Source: Brassica napus
Taxonomy: Eukaryota > Streptophyta > Magnoliopsida > Brassicales > Brassicaceae
Direction of reading: 5' to 3'
Assembly (NCBI RefSeq): GCF_020379485.1
Contig: NC_063445.1
Span: 54,523,422-54,587,421, forward strand
DNA length: 64,000 bases
Part shown: piece by piece, positions 22,501-35,140 of the stretch
How the letters are laid out: the number at the start of each line of letters is the position of its first letter
Position numbering within the stretch: the first letter of the stretch is position 1
Translations under genes and position numbers: made by a program
The notes under the pieces: generated by a model
The model's database searches: none
What the model was told of the DNA's origin: nothing
The model's input: only the letters and a program-made list of their open reading frames with translations

Positions 22501-22811
22501 CGAGAGGAACACCGTGGAGGCTCGCTTCGGGTAAGCTTGATGGGATTGTGCAGACCTTAGCGTTTGCTAACTTTAGTGAAGAGCTTCTTGTGTCAGGTAA
22601 AGGTCCTGCTGATGGCAAATATGTTCGGTTGACCGTTGACTATAGCAAGAAACGGTTAACGGTTGACTCGGTGTTTAGACAGAGACTCGGTCAGAGACTT
22701 GGTTCGGTTGGTTTCTTCTTGGAAAGAAACTTTCATTGTGCACAAGACGTTGAAGGTTGTTTGGTTGGTGAAGATGTTTACATTGTTCAGTCAAGGCCAC
22801 AACCTCTGTAA
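16536..22811 (+). CDS. PWD: Phosphoglucan, water dikinase, chloroplastic (PWD/GWD3)
   Basis: Nineteen exons: 16536-16693, 16774-17356, 17803-17889, 17976-18107, 18523-18648, 18732-18910, 18989-19073, 19157-19306, 19383-19435, 19516-19724, 19804-19922, 20057-20127, 20250-20367, 20636-20722, 20788-20874, 20962-21038, 21113-21254, 21336-21447, 21907-22811. They join in frame to 3480 nt (1159 residues), slightly under the Arabidopsis protein as I recall it (about 1200). The start M-E-S-I-G-S opens a Ser-rich transit peptide. A CBM20 starch-binding domain follows (about residues 67-165). The catalytic phosphohistidine motif [10 protein letters not shown] lies in exon 15 (His741), and the C-terminal ATP-binding domain, ending V-Q-S-R-P-Q-P-L, is in exons 17-19. 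PWD phosphorylates C3 of glucosyl units in starch already phosphorylated at C6 by GWD, aiding starch breakdown. All introns are GT-AG except intron 15 (20875-20961), which starts GC. Introns 2, 4 and 18 carry repeat insertions; a hAT element sits just upstream. Confidence 0.95.
17397..17770. repeat. GCCTAGGCG-type repeat with 70-bp direct repeats inside PWD intron 2
   Basis: A segment starting ATGTTCAAGAAATTGCTAGG is followed by two copies of about 68 bp (17508-17575 and 17697-17766) that start TTTCAGACC and end GGATGAAACT, separated by about 120 bp. A related ATGTTCAAGAAATAGCTAGG segment lies in intron 4. These look like copies of one Brassicaceae repeat family, inserted more than once. Confidence 0.6.
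18136..18480. repeat. Related ATGTTCAAGAAATAGCTAGGCG repeat inside PWD intron 4
   Basis: Begins at 18138 with the same opening as the repeat in intron 2 and continues with AGGCGGATTATTCGGGTCTAGG, then an AT-rich body with ACAAATTTAGACAAATT. A similar body is found in RH3 intron 2 (45640-46070) on the opposite orientation. No coding potential. Confidence 0.55.
21473..21845. mobile_element. GGTTCGGTT-rich hAT-like insertion in PWD intron 18
   Basis: Starts TTAGGCCTTCAG at about 21472 and is rich in TTCGGTT on the left and AACCGAA on the right, so its halves are inverted. The type matches the elements at 40525, 44325 and 51840. The right end is not clear and no target duplication can be read. 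It makes intron 18 (459 bp) the longest intron in the 3' half of the gene. Confidence 0.5.
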
Positions 22812-23519
22812 AATATTTTCTTTTTACTTTTATATAAATCGAATAATAAAAATGTCAGAAATCAAATCGGCAATCGTGTATGTTTAATAGTGACATATAT
22901 ATTTACTAATCATGTTTGTGGAATTATCAGATTTTAAATTATTAACTTAACTAATAAGATATCTTTGAGGAAAGAGATGCAATCTGTACAAGATTTTGTT
23001 ATATCATTCTGCCAATTTTGTTATGTTAAAAATAATACGTAGTTATTTAATAATCTCAGAACTTTCAATGAATTTTAGATTTTTTTTTCTTTTATGAATT
23101 ACAACTGAATCAAAGTTAAATCATATAATGTGATATTTATTGCTAAAATTAGCAGAAAACATCTCTAAATTTATAATCATATATGATTATTTGCTATTCT
23201 GTCTCTTGCTCCCATTGTGTTTAGGCTAATTAATATCTCGATACATTGACATTAATTGATCTAAATCTAAACCCTAAGTAACATGAAAAGTTAAAGATCT
23301 TGATCAATCTTAGTGTAATAAAAAATGGAAAATACCACTAGATCTCCTCAGAATCCAAAACACAATCCAACTGATCCTGTTTTTGGGTGTTTATAAGTTG
23401 ATGAATCTTGTCTTTATCAATGTCTTCTCCTTTTAAATAGAGACTGCAACGAGTTTTTGAGATTCCATCACAAACATATTTGCTTAGAAGTCTATAATAT
23501 TTTCTTAGAAGTTTTTGAG
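22812..23519. other. PWD 3' flank and response-regulator promoter region
   Basis: AT-rich, no coding feature on either strand. The minus frame 23338-23538 is antisense to the start of the next gene. The left part should carry the PWD 3' UTR. Confidence 0.4.
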
Positions 23520-24078
23520 ATGGCCGGTGAAGTTCCAAATTTGGAAGCGTCGAAGTTAACAGCTTTGGTCGTCGATGACAACTTCGTAAACCAAAGCGTC
23601 CATCATAAACTTTTGGACCGTCTCGGGATTAAAAACGACGTCGTATCTAACGGCCAAGAAGCCGTTGACGTTCATTGTTCCGGCAGAAACTATGATCTCA
23701 TCCTCATGGACATGGATATGCCCATCATGAATGGTATTCAGGTATATTGATTTATCTTTCACTCGTCCACAATAAAGAAGCCTTAGGAAACTGTTCTACT
23801 TAATGCTGGAATTAGACTCCTTATAAATGCATTTTAGTATTTTTCAATAACTGATGGATTGTTTTGTATTGATTAATTGAATATTTTTGTATTAGGCGAC
23901 AAGGAGACTAAGAGAGATGGGGATAGAGAGCAAGATAGCAGGAGTAACAACTAGAGCTGAGGAAGAAGAGGTGAAAGAGTTTATGGAAGCTGGACTTAAT
24001 GACTTTCAAGAGAAACCTCTCACCATCTCTAAACTTGTCTCTATTCTTCATAATCTTGAGTTCTACGTCCAAACCTAG
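23520..24078 (+). CDS. ARR24: Type-C response regulator (ARR22/ARR24-like)
   Basis: Two exons, 23520-23741 and 23896-24078, join in frame to 134 residues; the start is the ATG giving M-A-G-E-V-P-N. It is a bare receiver domain with no output domain. The acidic pair is in L-V-V-D-D-N (about residues 18-23), the phosphoacceptor Asp in L-I-L-M-D-M-D-M-P, the conserved Thr in G-V-T-T-R-A, and the invariant Lys in F-Q-E-K-P-L. Type-C regulators are small Arabidopsis receivers (ARR22, ARR24) that act in His-to-Asp phosphorelays, where ARR22 has been shown to remove phosphate from phosphotransfer proteins. The length is a few residues under the Arabidopsis pair. The choice of ARR24 over ARR22 rests on position between PWD and the UMP kinase gene, from memory, so it is an inference. 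Confidence 0.85.
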
Positions 24079-24360
24079 TTAATAATATCTATTTCTTAAC
24101 CTTCACTTTATAACATACTTATTGTTTTGAATATCCATAGTTTCAAATAGTAATTGCCAAAGCCGATAAAGTTTTCGAGCAAGTCAAGCTTGAATTTACA
24201 TAATACTTTTTTTGAGGTTTATGATTAAAAATAGGTCACCGTGCATGAATTACCACAAGATACTCACCTCAGCCATCATAAAAGTGTTAAACAATTGGGA
24301 TGCTTTTATAGCAAGACGAATAAACGTTTCATGAAAATAAGCGTTGTGTCACGTGAGTAG

Positions 24361-24652
24361 ATTTAACTTGAATCGTTAAATTCGAAGTACGTACCTCGAC
24401 TTATGAAATAGTGTGACACAAAAGCAAGAACTTTAATCAAATTCAAATCTACCACCAGTTAATTCATCCACTACTAAAGTTATACGCAAGGTCCATATGT
24501 TAGGCTCGTTTGGCTCATAGACACCTAGCTTGAATCGTTAAATTCAAAGTACGTTGACTTATGAAAAAGTGTGACACAAAAGCAAGAACTCTAATAAAAT
24601 ATATTGCAGTTATACGCAAGGTCCATATGTTTGGCTGGTTTGGCCGATAGAC
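24361..24652. repeat. Tandem duplication, about 160-bp unit
   Basis: CTTGAATCGTTAAATTC occurs at about 24368 and 24530, AGTGTGACACAAAAGCAAGA at about 24409 and 24568, and GTTATACGCAAGGTCCATAT at 24479 and 24610, in the same order. The second copy has lost some bases in its middle. Confidence 0.75.
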
Positions 24653-24802
24653 CTAAAAATTCAGACCCGGTCTAGAGGCAGCATGTATAAGCAAATTTAA
24701 TAAGTTGTAATCACCGTACACCATGAACAGTCCATCTACTGCATAACGTTGCCAAAGAAACGTTTAAGCATATTTTACATTGTGTGGCATGTATAATAAC
24801 CA

Positions 24803-25725
24803 CTAGATCCGCGTCTTGCGCGGTATAAACATTATACATAAAAATTATTTTATGTATTATATGTTTTTACATATTGTGAAATAATAAATATATATTGAAT
24901 AATTAAAAGTCAGTAACTATTACATATACAATTAAATTGGTGCGAACATATAAATCAATTTTATTAATCCAGACAATTTTTTTAAAAAATTGATAGGATA
25001 TGTAATTAAATTTAAATGATATTAACATACATAGTATATTTTTAATATTAATGTCTATTAAATGATGCTATTCATATGTTTTTTTGATCACGTGCATTTT
25101 TAATAGCAAAAACTTTAAATTACTGATAACAAAATTTTCATTGTGGGATTAATAATTTTAGTAATTTATAATTTAAAAAAAATTATCAATGTTAGTTCAA
25201 AACTTTTATCAAAAAAAAATTATTCAAAGTAAATTTTGAAATTAAAATATTTATTTATTCAATATGGTTTATAGTTTAATTTGGAATGATATATATACAT
25301 ATATATTTTAAATCTTAATGATTAATTAAATTAGACTTTTATTTATATGATTTTGTAATCATTTGTATTTTATCATAACAAAAATTTTAAACAATGGATC
25401 GCAAAATTTGAATGTGAAACTTTTAACAGTTTTAGTAATTTAAAGTCGTTTTTTAAAATTCAAAATATAACATATACAGAAAAATCTAAATTTTTATAAT
25501 ATGGTTATTGTGATTTTTTTTTAAATTATTTTAATAGTTTAAAATTAAACAAATTTGATAGACGATACATTATTTTTTATCAGATCTTTATTATTCAAAA
25601 TCATTAATTGTCATATATACTTTAGCCACATTAGGCAATTTCGTAATCTTTATTTAAGAAAATAATAAATGACATTAATAATGAATTTATGGTTAGTTTA
25701 ATAAAAAGCTTATTATATAATTAGA
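24803..25725 (-). mobile_element. Helitron, 3' end certain, 5' end tentative
   Basis: On the minus strand the sequence ends with a GC hairpin (CCGCGCAAGACGCGG) a few bases before a terminal CTAG at 24803-24806, followed by T, the usual Helitron 3' terminus. The body to the right is AT-rich. A possible 5' terminus (TCTAATTATATAATAAGC on the minus strand) ends at 25725 and is followed by the expected T on the plus strand, but TCTAATT also occurs at about 25863, so the 5' end is tentative. No helicase is encoded: a non-autonomous copy. Confidence 0.5.
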
Positions 25726-26206
25726 TGACCCAATATATTTCTCTAAATATTCTAAGAATCATTATAGTGATGATACGTGGGTACAAAAAAAGTTGTAATG
25801 TTTCACAGATAATATATAGGGGATTCTTGTATTGGTTGATTATATTTATAGAAAAATTAGATCGAATACTATATCAGATTAGAAATCACTATTTTTTTCT
25901 GTGTGCTGAATTTATTCATTGGAATCGGTTGATGAGTACTAATAATATCAAAATAATTGTGCGCTTAATTTAAAAATGTCAAATAACAAAAATAAAGTAT
26001 TATATTAAAAAGAAAAACTAAAAGTAACAGACACATGGACGTTACTTAAAAAGTAACCAACAGAAGATTAAATAAATAATTAAAACGGAATGTATAAATA
26101 TATAAAAACATATTTATGTGCGCTTATTTATATCGCTTTGCCTCTCCTTCTCCATTTCTCACCTTTCAGCGTCTAATCAAAGCTCTCCGTGCTCCCTTCG
26201 CTCCAG

Positions 26207-26699
26207 GTTCGCAGATCTTTTTTCCATTCTCTCTTTCACAGCTTCTTATAATCCTGTCTGAAAATTGCTTGCGTATCTCCAAAACATTTGTAATTGGTTT
26301 GTGTCTTTCACTCATGTCATTTTCCACCAATGCTCGATCTCTTACAATTCATCCAAAGTTTGCATCTTTATTAGATCCTTGATTCATTCTCCAGATTTAG
26401 ATCTCCGCTTAAGTCACATGAATTCGAGTTCTTCTAGATTGAATCATTTTTTTAGAATTGAATTGTTTCAAAGCTCTTATTTTTATGTTCTGTCGGATCT
26501 GGGTTCTTGTCTGTTAATCTGTATACGTCAGCATTTATCTCTGCTTACATCACTTGATCTTTCTTATGACATGTGCTGTAGAATTCGGTAAAAGCTGTTT
26601 TAAAGTTTTTACCTTTATGTTCCCTTAGATCTACCGCTTTTGGTTCCATTAATGGAGATTTTAAAGAAAAATGATTTAAATCCTTCTTATTAATCACAG
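26207..26699 (+). other. Predicted 5' UTR intron of the UMP/CMP kinase gene
   Basis: CTCCAG|GTTCGC at 26206/26207 and a TTAATCACAG|G acceptor at 26699 bracket a T-rich stretch with only short frames. A C/T-rich leader precedes it. A leader intron of this size next to the ATG is common in plant housekeeping genes and may raise expression. Confidence 0.5.
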
Positions 26700-26730
26700 G
26701 TAATATTTGAACGAATTGATTATTAGTACC

Positions 26731-28160
<1,430 letters not shown>

Positions 28161-28860
28161 GCAGCAGCATCCGTAAAGAGATATCCAGATTAATTGATCT
28201 CAGGTATGTATGTTTTAACAGTCAATGATAATCATTTTCCAGCTCATGTTTTGATGTATAAAAGTAAAAAAGTTAACTTAAGAATCTGGAAGAAAGGCTG
28301 TGGAAGCTGATGCTTTGTTATATCATATGTATAGTAGTATATAGTTCTGTAGAATCTTTAGGACAAAAGGAGTGTATGTATGTGATGATTATTAATGTCT
28401 GCTTTGTTTAAAATTTTACAGGTTGCTGGGCAGTGGCATCTTTACTAGGAAGTCCATGCTTGGCCGTATTTTTTTCTTCTATATAACCATATGATTACTG
28501 TTATTATTGTAATGTAATACACATTCTACCCTTTTTTTTGTGCTACTTAATACATATTCTACCTACAATATTATATAATTTTTGTTTTTGTTTTGGTATT
28601 TGGTGGGATTTGTGAGATTGGCTCTGTAATAATTTCATTAAAATTTTGAATTCATGGGATTTTATAATATACTAGATTAATTTCTATTTATCTGAACTTT
28701 TTTTTTTCACCAAAATGCTCATATTATTTAATTAATTATCAAAAAGACGTATCTAATGTGCATCATATATACTAACTCGACTCAGTCTGTTATTATGGCT
28801 CAACTTATCTATAATTCTCAGCTTGAATTACCTACCTCGTGAGCTAGTTAGTATAACTAC
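28161..28860 (+). other. UMP/CMP kinase 3' UTR with probable intron, then duplicated flank
   Basis: CTCAG|GTATGT at 28204 and TTTTACAG at 28421 would form a 3' UTR intron. From about 28500 the sequence (TTGTAATGTAATACACATTC..., TTTGTGAGATTGGCT at about 28608) recurs after 30895 and after 34840, so it is the left part of a duplicated unit. Confidence 0.5.
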
Positions 28861-28984
28861 AGAGACCACACCGTTCTCTTTTGGCTGCTGGTGTGCATTA
28901 GAATGGTAGAGCCTTCTTTTCATGCACGCCAAGAACGGTGCACACAAGTCTCTGAGTCATTAGGAAGTTCATCATGGATAACCT
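28861..28984 (-). pseudogene. Fragment of RH3 exon 5
   Basis: About 124 bp that line up with RH3 43852-43980 on the same strand, including the segment coding for the helicase motif VI region and for E-L-P-N-D-P-E-T. Several bases are missing around the H-R-S-G-R-T-G-R part, so it no longer codes. It lies between the kinase gene and the first Cys-rich peptide gene. Confidence 0.7.
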
Positions 28985-29662
28985 GTTACAGAAAATGTAA
29001 CACCCCAACCGCCCCCGCCATTGGATCTCACGTCTCGTAAGCATGATTAACAAATACAAAATTTAATAATAGATGTGAATTTAAAATTATATTGTAAAGT
29101 ATTTAATTTTTTGTCAGCATAAAATATTAAATTAAATAACAATATATTTTGGTTGGATTTAAAATTTATTAAAAATCTACGGGACAACAATAATGGTCTC
29201 TTGTTCATTAAAAATGATAAAAACAATACTAGTAAACTTTTTTAACGATTGTAAAATATGATATTAAAAACTCTGAGAAACATTACAAAGACAATTTTAC
29301 AACCGGAAATTTTACTTGCTTTACAGGAATTCACGCTTGAGTATATCACTATAGGCTGTCTTATGAAATCCTCTGAAAATCTTATGTAAGTCTTTTGTCT
29401 TTTAATCTACATAAATTGTCTTCGGTAAGACTCAAAATTCATGCCTCATGATGTTGAAGTAAACTATGCCTCACATATGTTCATAATTATCAGTCACTAA
29501 ATGACATAACAAAAAAATGAAATAACAAGAATGCAGTTCAAACAATAGTTAGCTAATCCTATTTATGTCAAACCAAGCAGAAGTCTAACCAACCTAACAA
29601 ATCAAACAAAAAAAACACAAACAAAAAACAACAATGTACTATATATAGAGGCAAAAACTCAA

Positions 29663-29670
29663 TATATAAA
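29663..29670 (+). promoter_or_regulatory. TATA box of Cys-rich peptide gene A
   Basis: TATATAAA about 93 bp before the start codon, inside a block (AGAGGCAAAAACTCA, then the TATA, then TCCTCTCTATCACCAAT) conserved upstream of the other two intact copies (near 31677 and 41763). Confidence 0.6.
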
Positions 29671-29762
29671 CGCCTTCCTCTCTATCACCAATGTATACAT
29701 CTCATACAGCAAACACAAATCGTAGAGTTTTGTTATGAACCAAAGAAACTTGTAAGAGAAAA

Positions 29763-30023
29763 ATGGCGGGAAAAGTGTATATGGTCATGGCATTGATAAT
29801 GATGGGGTTTGTTTTACAAGCATGCAATGGAATGAAACCTGATGTTTATGATGGTGAGGATAGCAAGCCAACAGAGGATTCAAGATTCTTTTGCTTCAGA
29901 AATTGTTCCATTAGATGTGGCAAACAAAACAAACCTTGTTATGAAGATTGTTTGCCAAAATGTGGTCTACCAAGACGACATGCTAAACCAACAACATCTT
30001 CATCACCTTCCTCTACCGTTTGA
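29763..30023 (+). CDS. Secreted cysteine-rich peptide A
   Basis: A single exon of 86 codons. Residues 1-23 (M-A-G-K-V-Y-M-V-M...Q-A-C-N-G) are a signal peptide. An acidic linker (D-V-Y-D-G-E-D-S) follows, then six cysteines spaced C-x3-C-x3-C-x6-C-x3-C-x3-C, a basic G-L-P-R-R and a Ser/Thr/Pro-rich tail. I do not recognise a named family. The CxxxCxxxC pairs recall thionin-like or hairpinin-like plant peptides, but the spacing differs from classical thionins and defensins. Role unknown; a secreted defence or signalling peptide is only a guess. Copies B and D are much closer to each other than to A, which differs in the linker. Confidence 0.8.
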   Translation: MAGKVYMVMALIMMGFVLQACNGMKPDVYDGEDSKPTEDSRFFCFRNCSIRCGKQNKPCYEDCLPKCGLPRRHAKPTTSSSPSSTV

Positions 30024-30304
30024 TGGATCAAGCTAACTGCTGAAGATGTCGTCAATCAAGAAGGAAAATTTGAGAATTATGATAAACTTTGATTATATCT
30101 CTGGTATTTGTGTGACAAGTGTATTCAAACTTGTTTTCTATTATAAGGACATAGACCACCTTCTGTCAAAATACGTGATCACGATTCACATATAACAATA
30201 GAAACGTACAACAAAAAACAAAACATGAGAGTAGTGTATTTAGACTCGACTAACCACTTAAATCATACAACACTCTGAAACATGGAATCTGATCACTATA
30301 ACCT

Positions 30305-30894
30305 AAATATAAAAACATCTATCAGCTTTCCCGTGTTTCTGAAGCAATCTCCCTTGCTCACTTTCTGCTTCTATTTTTTTCTGCACTATGCTTGTTGCTA
30401 AACCTTGTCTGAAGTATACATCCTCCGTGATCGCAACAAGCACGAAAGGATTCGCATTTAATAACACCAAAAAGGACAAGGATGTCTCTCTCTCTCTCTC
30501 TCTCTCTCTCAAGAGCAGAAACCATTAAATTAGAACATTTTAGAACCTCTCTTATCAGGACAATCTGCTGCCATGTGTCCTGAACTCCCACAATTGAAGC
30601 AAGCACCTCCAAAACTCCTGTTTTACATACATAGGAAAAGTGCGCAGATTTTAACATGATTTGTTTGAAGCTCAAAGAAGAACTCACCTCTCCTAGGAAG
30701 GAGCTCTGCTGCTTGATGATCTTCTGTCACTACTACCGCCAATCAATCAATCATCAGAACAACTTCTGGAACCACCTCCATGGGACCAGCTGCTTCCTCC
30801 TCCACCACTGCTTCTACCTCTTCTGTTATCATCACCTCCCCAACTATCACGTCCTCGTAATGAGCCTCCTCTACCTCCAAATCTTGACCCTCTA
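30305..30894 (-). pseudogene. Duplicated 3' end of RH3 (last two exons), truncated
   Basis: On the minus strand this matches the end of RH3 (42366-43015): the Arg/Gly/Ser-rich exon 8, intron 8, and exon 9 with the zinc knuckle. The knuckle is still open ([18 protein letters not shown]) and the splice acceptor is kept, but the copy stops abruptly at 30894 in the middle of exon 8 and joins kinase-flank sequence. It has no helicase core, so it cannot make RH3. It contains a (CT)n run at about 30484-30511. This is a by-product of the tandem duplication of the region. Confidence 0.85.
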
Positions 30895-31272
30895 GTTATT
30901 GTTATAATACACATTTTACCTAGTATATAATTTTTGTTTTTTGTTTGTACTTGATGGAATTTGTGAGATTGGCTTTCTCTTATTTATTTCAGAAACTTGA
31001 AATCATGGGATTTTATGATATACTATATTAGTTTGTCTTTATGTTAACTTTTGTTTTTCACAGCTAGTACGTGTAACTCATCATAATTTCTGTTTTAGTA
31101 ATTTACCATAAAATTGCTTGGAATTTTTCAAATGATTATGTATTCAAAGATGTTGTAAATACTACTGGATTCTAATTTGAAATAGAAAATTCTAATTGAA
31201 TAAAACCAAATCATAATTAAAAATTTTGTCAGCGGGATTAACAGATATAAAATTTTATAACACTGAATTTTA
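30895..31272 (+). repeat. Second copy of the kinase downstream flank
   Basis: Starts TTATTGTTATAATACACATT directly after the RH3 fragment and follows 28500-28760 (TTTGTGAGATTGGCT, GAAATCATGGGATTTTAT). This join marks a duplication breakpoint. A third copy runs from about 34840. Confidence 0.75.
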
Positions 31273-31395
31273 GAATCTTGGAGAGTCTCATCTTGCCAAT
31301 GAGATGATGAAATTGTGTGGGAAAGAGCGGCTTAGTCAATACATCAACCAATGGATGTTCAGTATTGATATGTAAAAGTTTGGTTCCGCTATTAC
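31273..31395 (-). pseudogene. copia polyprotein C-terminal remnant
   Basis: Minus-strand reading gives G-T-K-L-L-H-I-N-T-E-H-P-L-V-D, then D-V-L-T-K-P-L and G-K-M-R-L, the end of a copia RNase H domain. The same remnant occurs at about 36525-36600 and 41386-41480, at equivalent positions in the other duplicated units, but I do not find it in the first unit. Confidence 0.6.
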
Positions 31396-31773
31396 TACTC
31401 ACTGTAGAAATGTAGAATCATTAATTAAATAACCGTAGATTTTTGTTGGATTTAAATTTTATTAAAATCCATGAGACCACAGTGTAAACTATACCTCACA
31501 TATTTTCATATTTTCCAGCCATTAAAGTACATAACAAGAATGAAATAACAAGAATGCAGTTCAAACAATAGTTAGCCAATCCTATTTATGTCAAGCCAGA
31601 CATAAATCTAACCAAACTAAACATATCAAACAACAAAAACAACAAATGTACTATACATAGAGGCAAAAACTCAATATATAAAAGCGTTCCTCTCTAACAC
31701 CAATCTACACATCTCATACAACAAACACAAGTCCTAGAGTTTTGTTTTAAACAGAAGAAACTTTAAGAGCAAA

Positions 31774-32037
31774 ATGGCGGGAAAAGTGTATATGGTCATG
31801 GCAATAATAATGATGGGGTTTGTTTTACAAGCATGCAATGGAATGAATGTTGATGTTGATGATGGTGATGATATCAAGCCAACACAAGATTCAAGATTCT
31901 TTTGCTTCAGAGTATGTTCCATTAATTGTGGCAAACAAAACAAGCCTTGTTACCAAGAATGTTTGCCAAAATGTGGTCTCCCACGACGACTTGCTAAACC
32001 AACAACATCTCCATCATCACCGTCCTCCACCGTTTGA
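31774..32037 (+). CDS. Secreted cysteine-rich peptide B
   Basis: 87 codons, one exon. Same layout as copy A: signal peptide ending A-C-N-G, acidic linker D-V-D-D-G-D-D, six cysteines C-x3-C-x3-C-x6-C-x3-C-x3-C, G-L-P-R-R and a Ser/Pro tail. By eye it differs from copy D at only three residues (Ile for Leu in the signal, Gln for Glu in the linker, Asn for Arg between the second and third Cys). The promoter block with a TATATAAA-type box near 31677 is preserved, so it is likely expressed. Function unknown. Confidence 0.8.
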   Translation: MAGKVYMVMAIIMMGFVLQACNGMNVDVDDGDDIKPTQDSRFFCFRVCSINCGKQNKPCYQECLPKCGLPRRLAKPTTSPSSPSSTV

Positions 32038-32289
32038 TCTTTTTTCTTCTATTTGTGATTTGTGTCTTTTAAGTTCTATCTATATATCAATTGAGCCAAC
32101 TGCTAAAGTTGTCTTCTATGTGTGTTTATCAACATCATATATTTGTAACTGTGGATATAAATACATGAAGAATGGTTCAGTTGATTAATTGCCAACATAT
32201 TAATAATAGTCATGAACATAATATATTTAAGGTAGGAGATTAACCTCTATTGGAGGTAGTAACACTATGTTACATGGAATTGGAAGCGG

Positions 32290-34821
32290 CACGTGGAAGC
32301 AGAATCGTATGAAAACACAAAAGCGAGATTTTAAAAAAAATTAAGAGGCGGGTACGTGTTGGAAGCGTATATATATATATATATAATAGAAAATGATTTT
32401 ATAAAATTTTATGACTAAATGTATATTATAAATTATAAGAAACTTTTTAATATATATTATGTATAAAATGTCATAATTTTAAAATAATAATAAAAAACAT
32501 TATCAAATGGTTTGAAAATCAGTCGTAAATTTTCCATAAATTTGATGTAAACATAACTGACGAATATTAAATAATAAAAAATCCTTGTGAAATTATATAT
32601 GTAATTATCACATTAACTTCTCCAACACATATTATGCATCTTCTTTGGTTTCTTCTTATTTTTCTTTTTATCATTTCATTCTTTTTATTCAAATTTTGCT
32701 AATATTTTCCTAATTTTGTACATATTTTTTGTCAAATATTTATTTCTCACTCTAAATAGTAATACAAAACATATAATCAATGAACCAAAAATCCATCTTA
32801 GAATTCTTTAATCATAACATTACCTTATTCACTATATTTTTGACTTAAATACAAAACATTTTTTGAATCAAAATTCTAAAAAGTTCCGTTAAATATAATC
32901 ATCCAATCTTCTGATCCTAATTATTTATGAAACATATATGGACATTATAAGAGATCAATAATTAATATGGATACGACTATATTTTTATATGAATATAAAA
33001 TCGTTATATCGATTTTATAAAAAAATAAAAAATAAAATTTATATAAATATAAAAAAAATTGATCAAAAATTATTACACATTCTATAATTTTGAAAATTAG
33101 CTACTATTAATTATTATTTAGGTTATTTGGCAAGTGATAATAATTAGTTTTAGACTTACCTATTATTTTAGATCTTATTAAAATATTAAAAATTAAAAAA
33201 TTTCTTTTATTATATAAAATATTTTATAAATATAAAAATAATTGATCAAACATTATTATTCATTATATAATTTCAACAATTAGCTACCATAAATCATTAT
33301 TTGAAATATAATTTGAATTATTTGGCAACTGATATTAATTGGTTCAAGATTTATTTTTTATTTTAAATAAAATTAATAAAATTAAAAATTATCGACCAAG
33401 AAAATTTTTAAATGATCGACATGTAAGTAAAAGTCACTTAAGTGACTTCTCGTTTAATATATAAGAAAGTTTTTTATAAATTTTATAGAAACTCATATAA
33501 ATAATTTAAAATTAAGATAAAATAATTTTGTAAACCATGATAGATAATTTTATTAATTTTTTATTTTTTTTATAAATGACTAATAAGACATATATGCACA
33601 TAATAATACATTAATAATTATTATAATTCTTTATATACGAATGTAATTTTTTATAAGATTATTAAATCAATATATCAATTTCTATAAATTGTGTTCTACT
33701 AATTATTTTATGTAGTATATAAATATAAAAATAATTAATCAAAATTTATTATTAAATGTGATACGATTTTAAGAGAAAAGTTATATTATTTCAGTTTTAA
33801 TAATTAAAAGTAAAATTAAAACTAATAAAAAATGAGTTAATAAACACAATATTTTATTTTTATTCTTAATGATAATATCTATAATTTTAATCAAATCTAT
33901 ACTGTTATTTGAGAAGTGAATTTGCTTACTTGTCATAGTTTCCATGATTTTAGTTAATTTGCTTAATTGTCATTTTTCCATAATTTTAAGATAAATCATT
34001 AGTTTAATTAATATTATTATTTAAAATTTTGCTTACTTACCATTTTTTCATGATTTTAGTTAATATTCTACTGATATATATATACTATTATTTTTTTAAA
34101 AATATATATTTTAATATATAATTTTCATGATATTTAGGACATTTAATTAATAAATAGATATTAACAATATCTACTGATAATATAGTTATTACTTTTATCT
34201 TATATTAATTTATGATTTTAATGACTAATATTATAGTCATTTCTTTAATTTTATAGGAAATATTGATGAAATACAAATTTTATATATAAATATTTTAATA
34301 TATCTGAATTAACCTGTTTCTTTGGTTTATTCGGTTTGATCGCTTAATATACTAAACCATATCCATATACCGCAGTTTTTTTTAAAATAACATCCATTCA
34401 GTTTACTCGGTACTACCAAATCAAGACTGTTTTCTCTATTTCGGTTTGGTTCGGTTTTAAATGGTTCGGTTTTACCGGATGGAACACTCCTAGACTATTG
34501 TTATTTTATTAATGTTTTATAGTTGTGATTTTTTTATAATCTTTTCCAATACCACATGATTTCTTTTCGGTCCAAATACTACATGTATTTAATTTCAAAT
34601 ACAAATTTCCTAATTTAATTATTACTATAGAAAAGATTTTGATCCAATAAAACATAACTTAGTACATTGATTACCAATATGAATATTGAAGTTTTATAAT
34701 TTATAATAATTTAAATTGTATCTAATTTAGTTATTATTATTTTATAAAAATAAATATTAGAGTTAAAAATTGTTAGATATATAGATATATTAATCCGCAT
34801 AAGATGCGGGACATCAACTAG
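32290..34821 (+). mobile_element. AT-rich insertion ending in a Helitron 3' terminus
   Basis: The right end has a hairpin (CCGCATAAGATGCGG) followed by GACATCAA and terminal CTAG at 34818-34821, then T: a Helitron 3' end on the plus strand. The left boundary is uncertain; the (TA)n tract near 32370 is a candidate, and 32290 is only a working limit. The interior is very AT-rich with no protein; it includes a GGTTCGGTT-type segment at about 34310-34495 that may be a nested hAT-like piece. It replaces the part of unit 2 where the RH3 fragment would be expected. Confidence 0.5.
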
Positions 34822-35140
34822 TTATAAAATATTTATTATAGGGTGGAATTGTGAGATTGGCTTTCTCTTATTTCATAAACTTGAAATCATGTGATTTTTA
34901 ATATACCATATTAATTTCTCTTTATGTTAATTTTTTTTTCACAGCTAGTTTGTATAACTCATCAAATCATAAAAAAAAAATATATTAGTAATTTACTGTG
35001 ATATTTATTGGAATTTTTCTAATGATTATGTATTCATAAATGTTCTAAATAGTACGGGATTCTAATTAGATATGGACAATGTTGATTGAATAAAACCAAA
35101 TAATAAAAATCTCGTAAGCATGATTAACAAATATAGAATA

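Larger units (their letters stand above)
24079..26100. other. Intergenic region with a tandem duplication and a Helitron end
   Basis: Mostly AT-rich and non-coding. Holds the direct repeat at 24361-24652 and a Helitron 3' terminus at 24803 (annotated separately). The 82-codon frame 25725-25973 has no protein features. Confidence 0.4.

Noticed and set aside
32290..34821. CRISPR-like or centromeric AT-rich repeats
   Set aside because: No regular spacing or identical repeats; the AT richness is typical of non-autonomous Helitrons in this family of plants.
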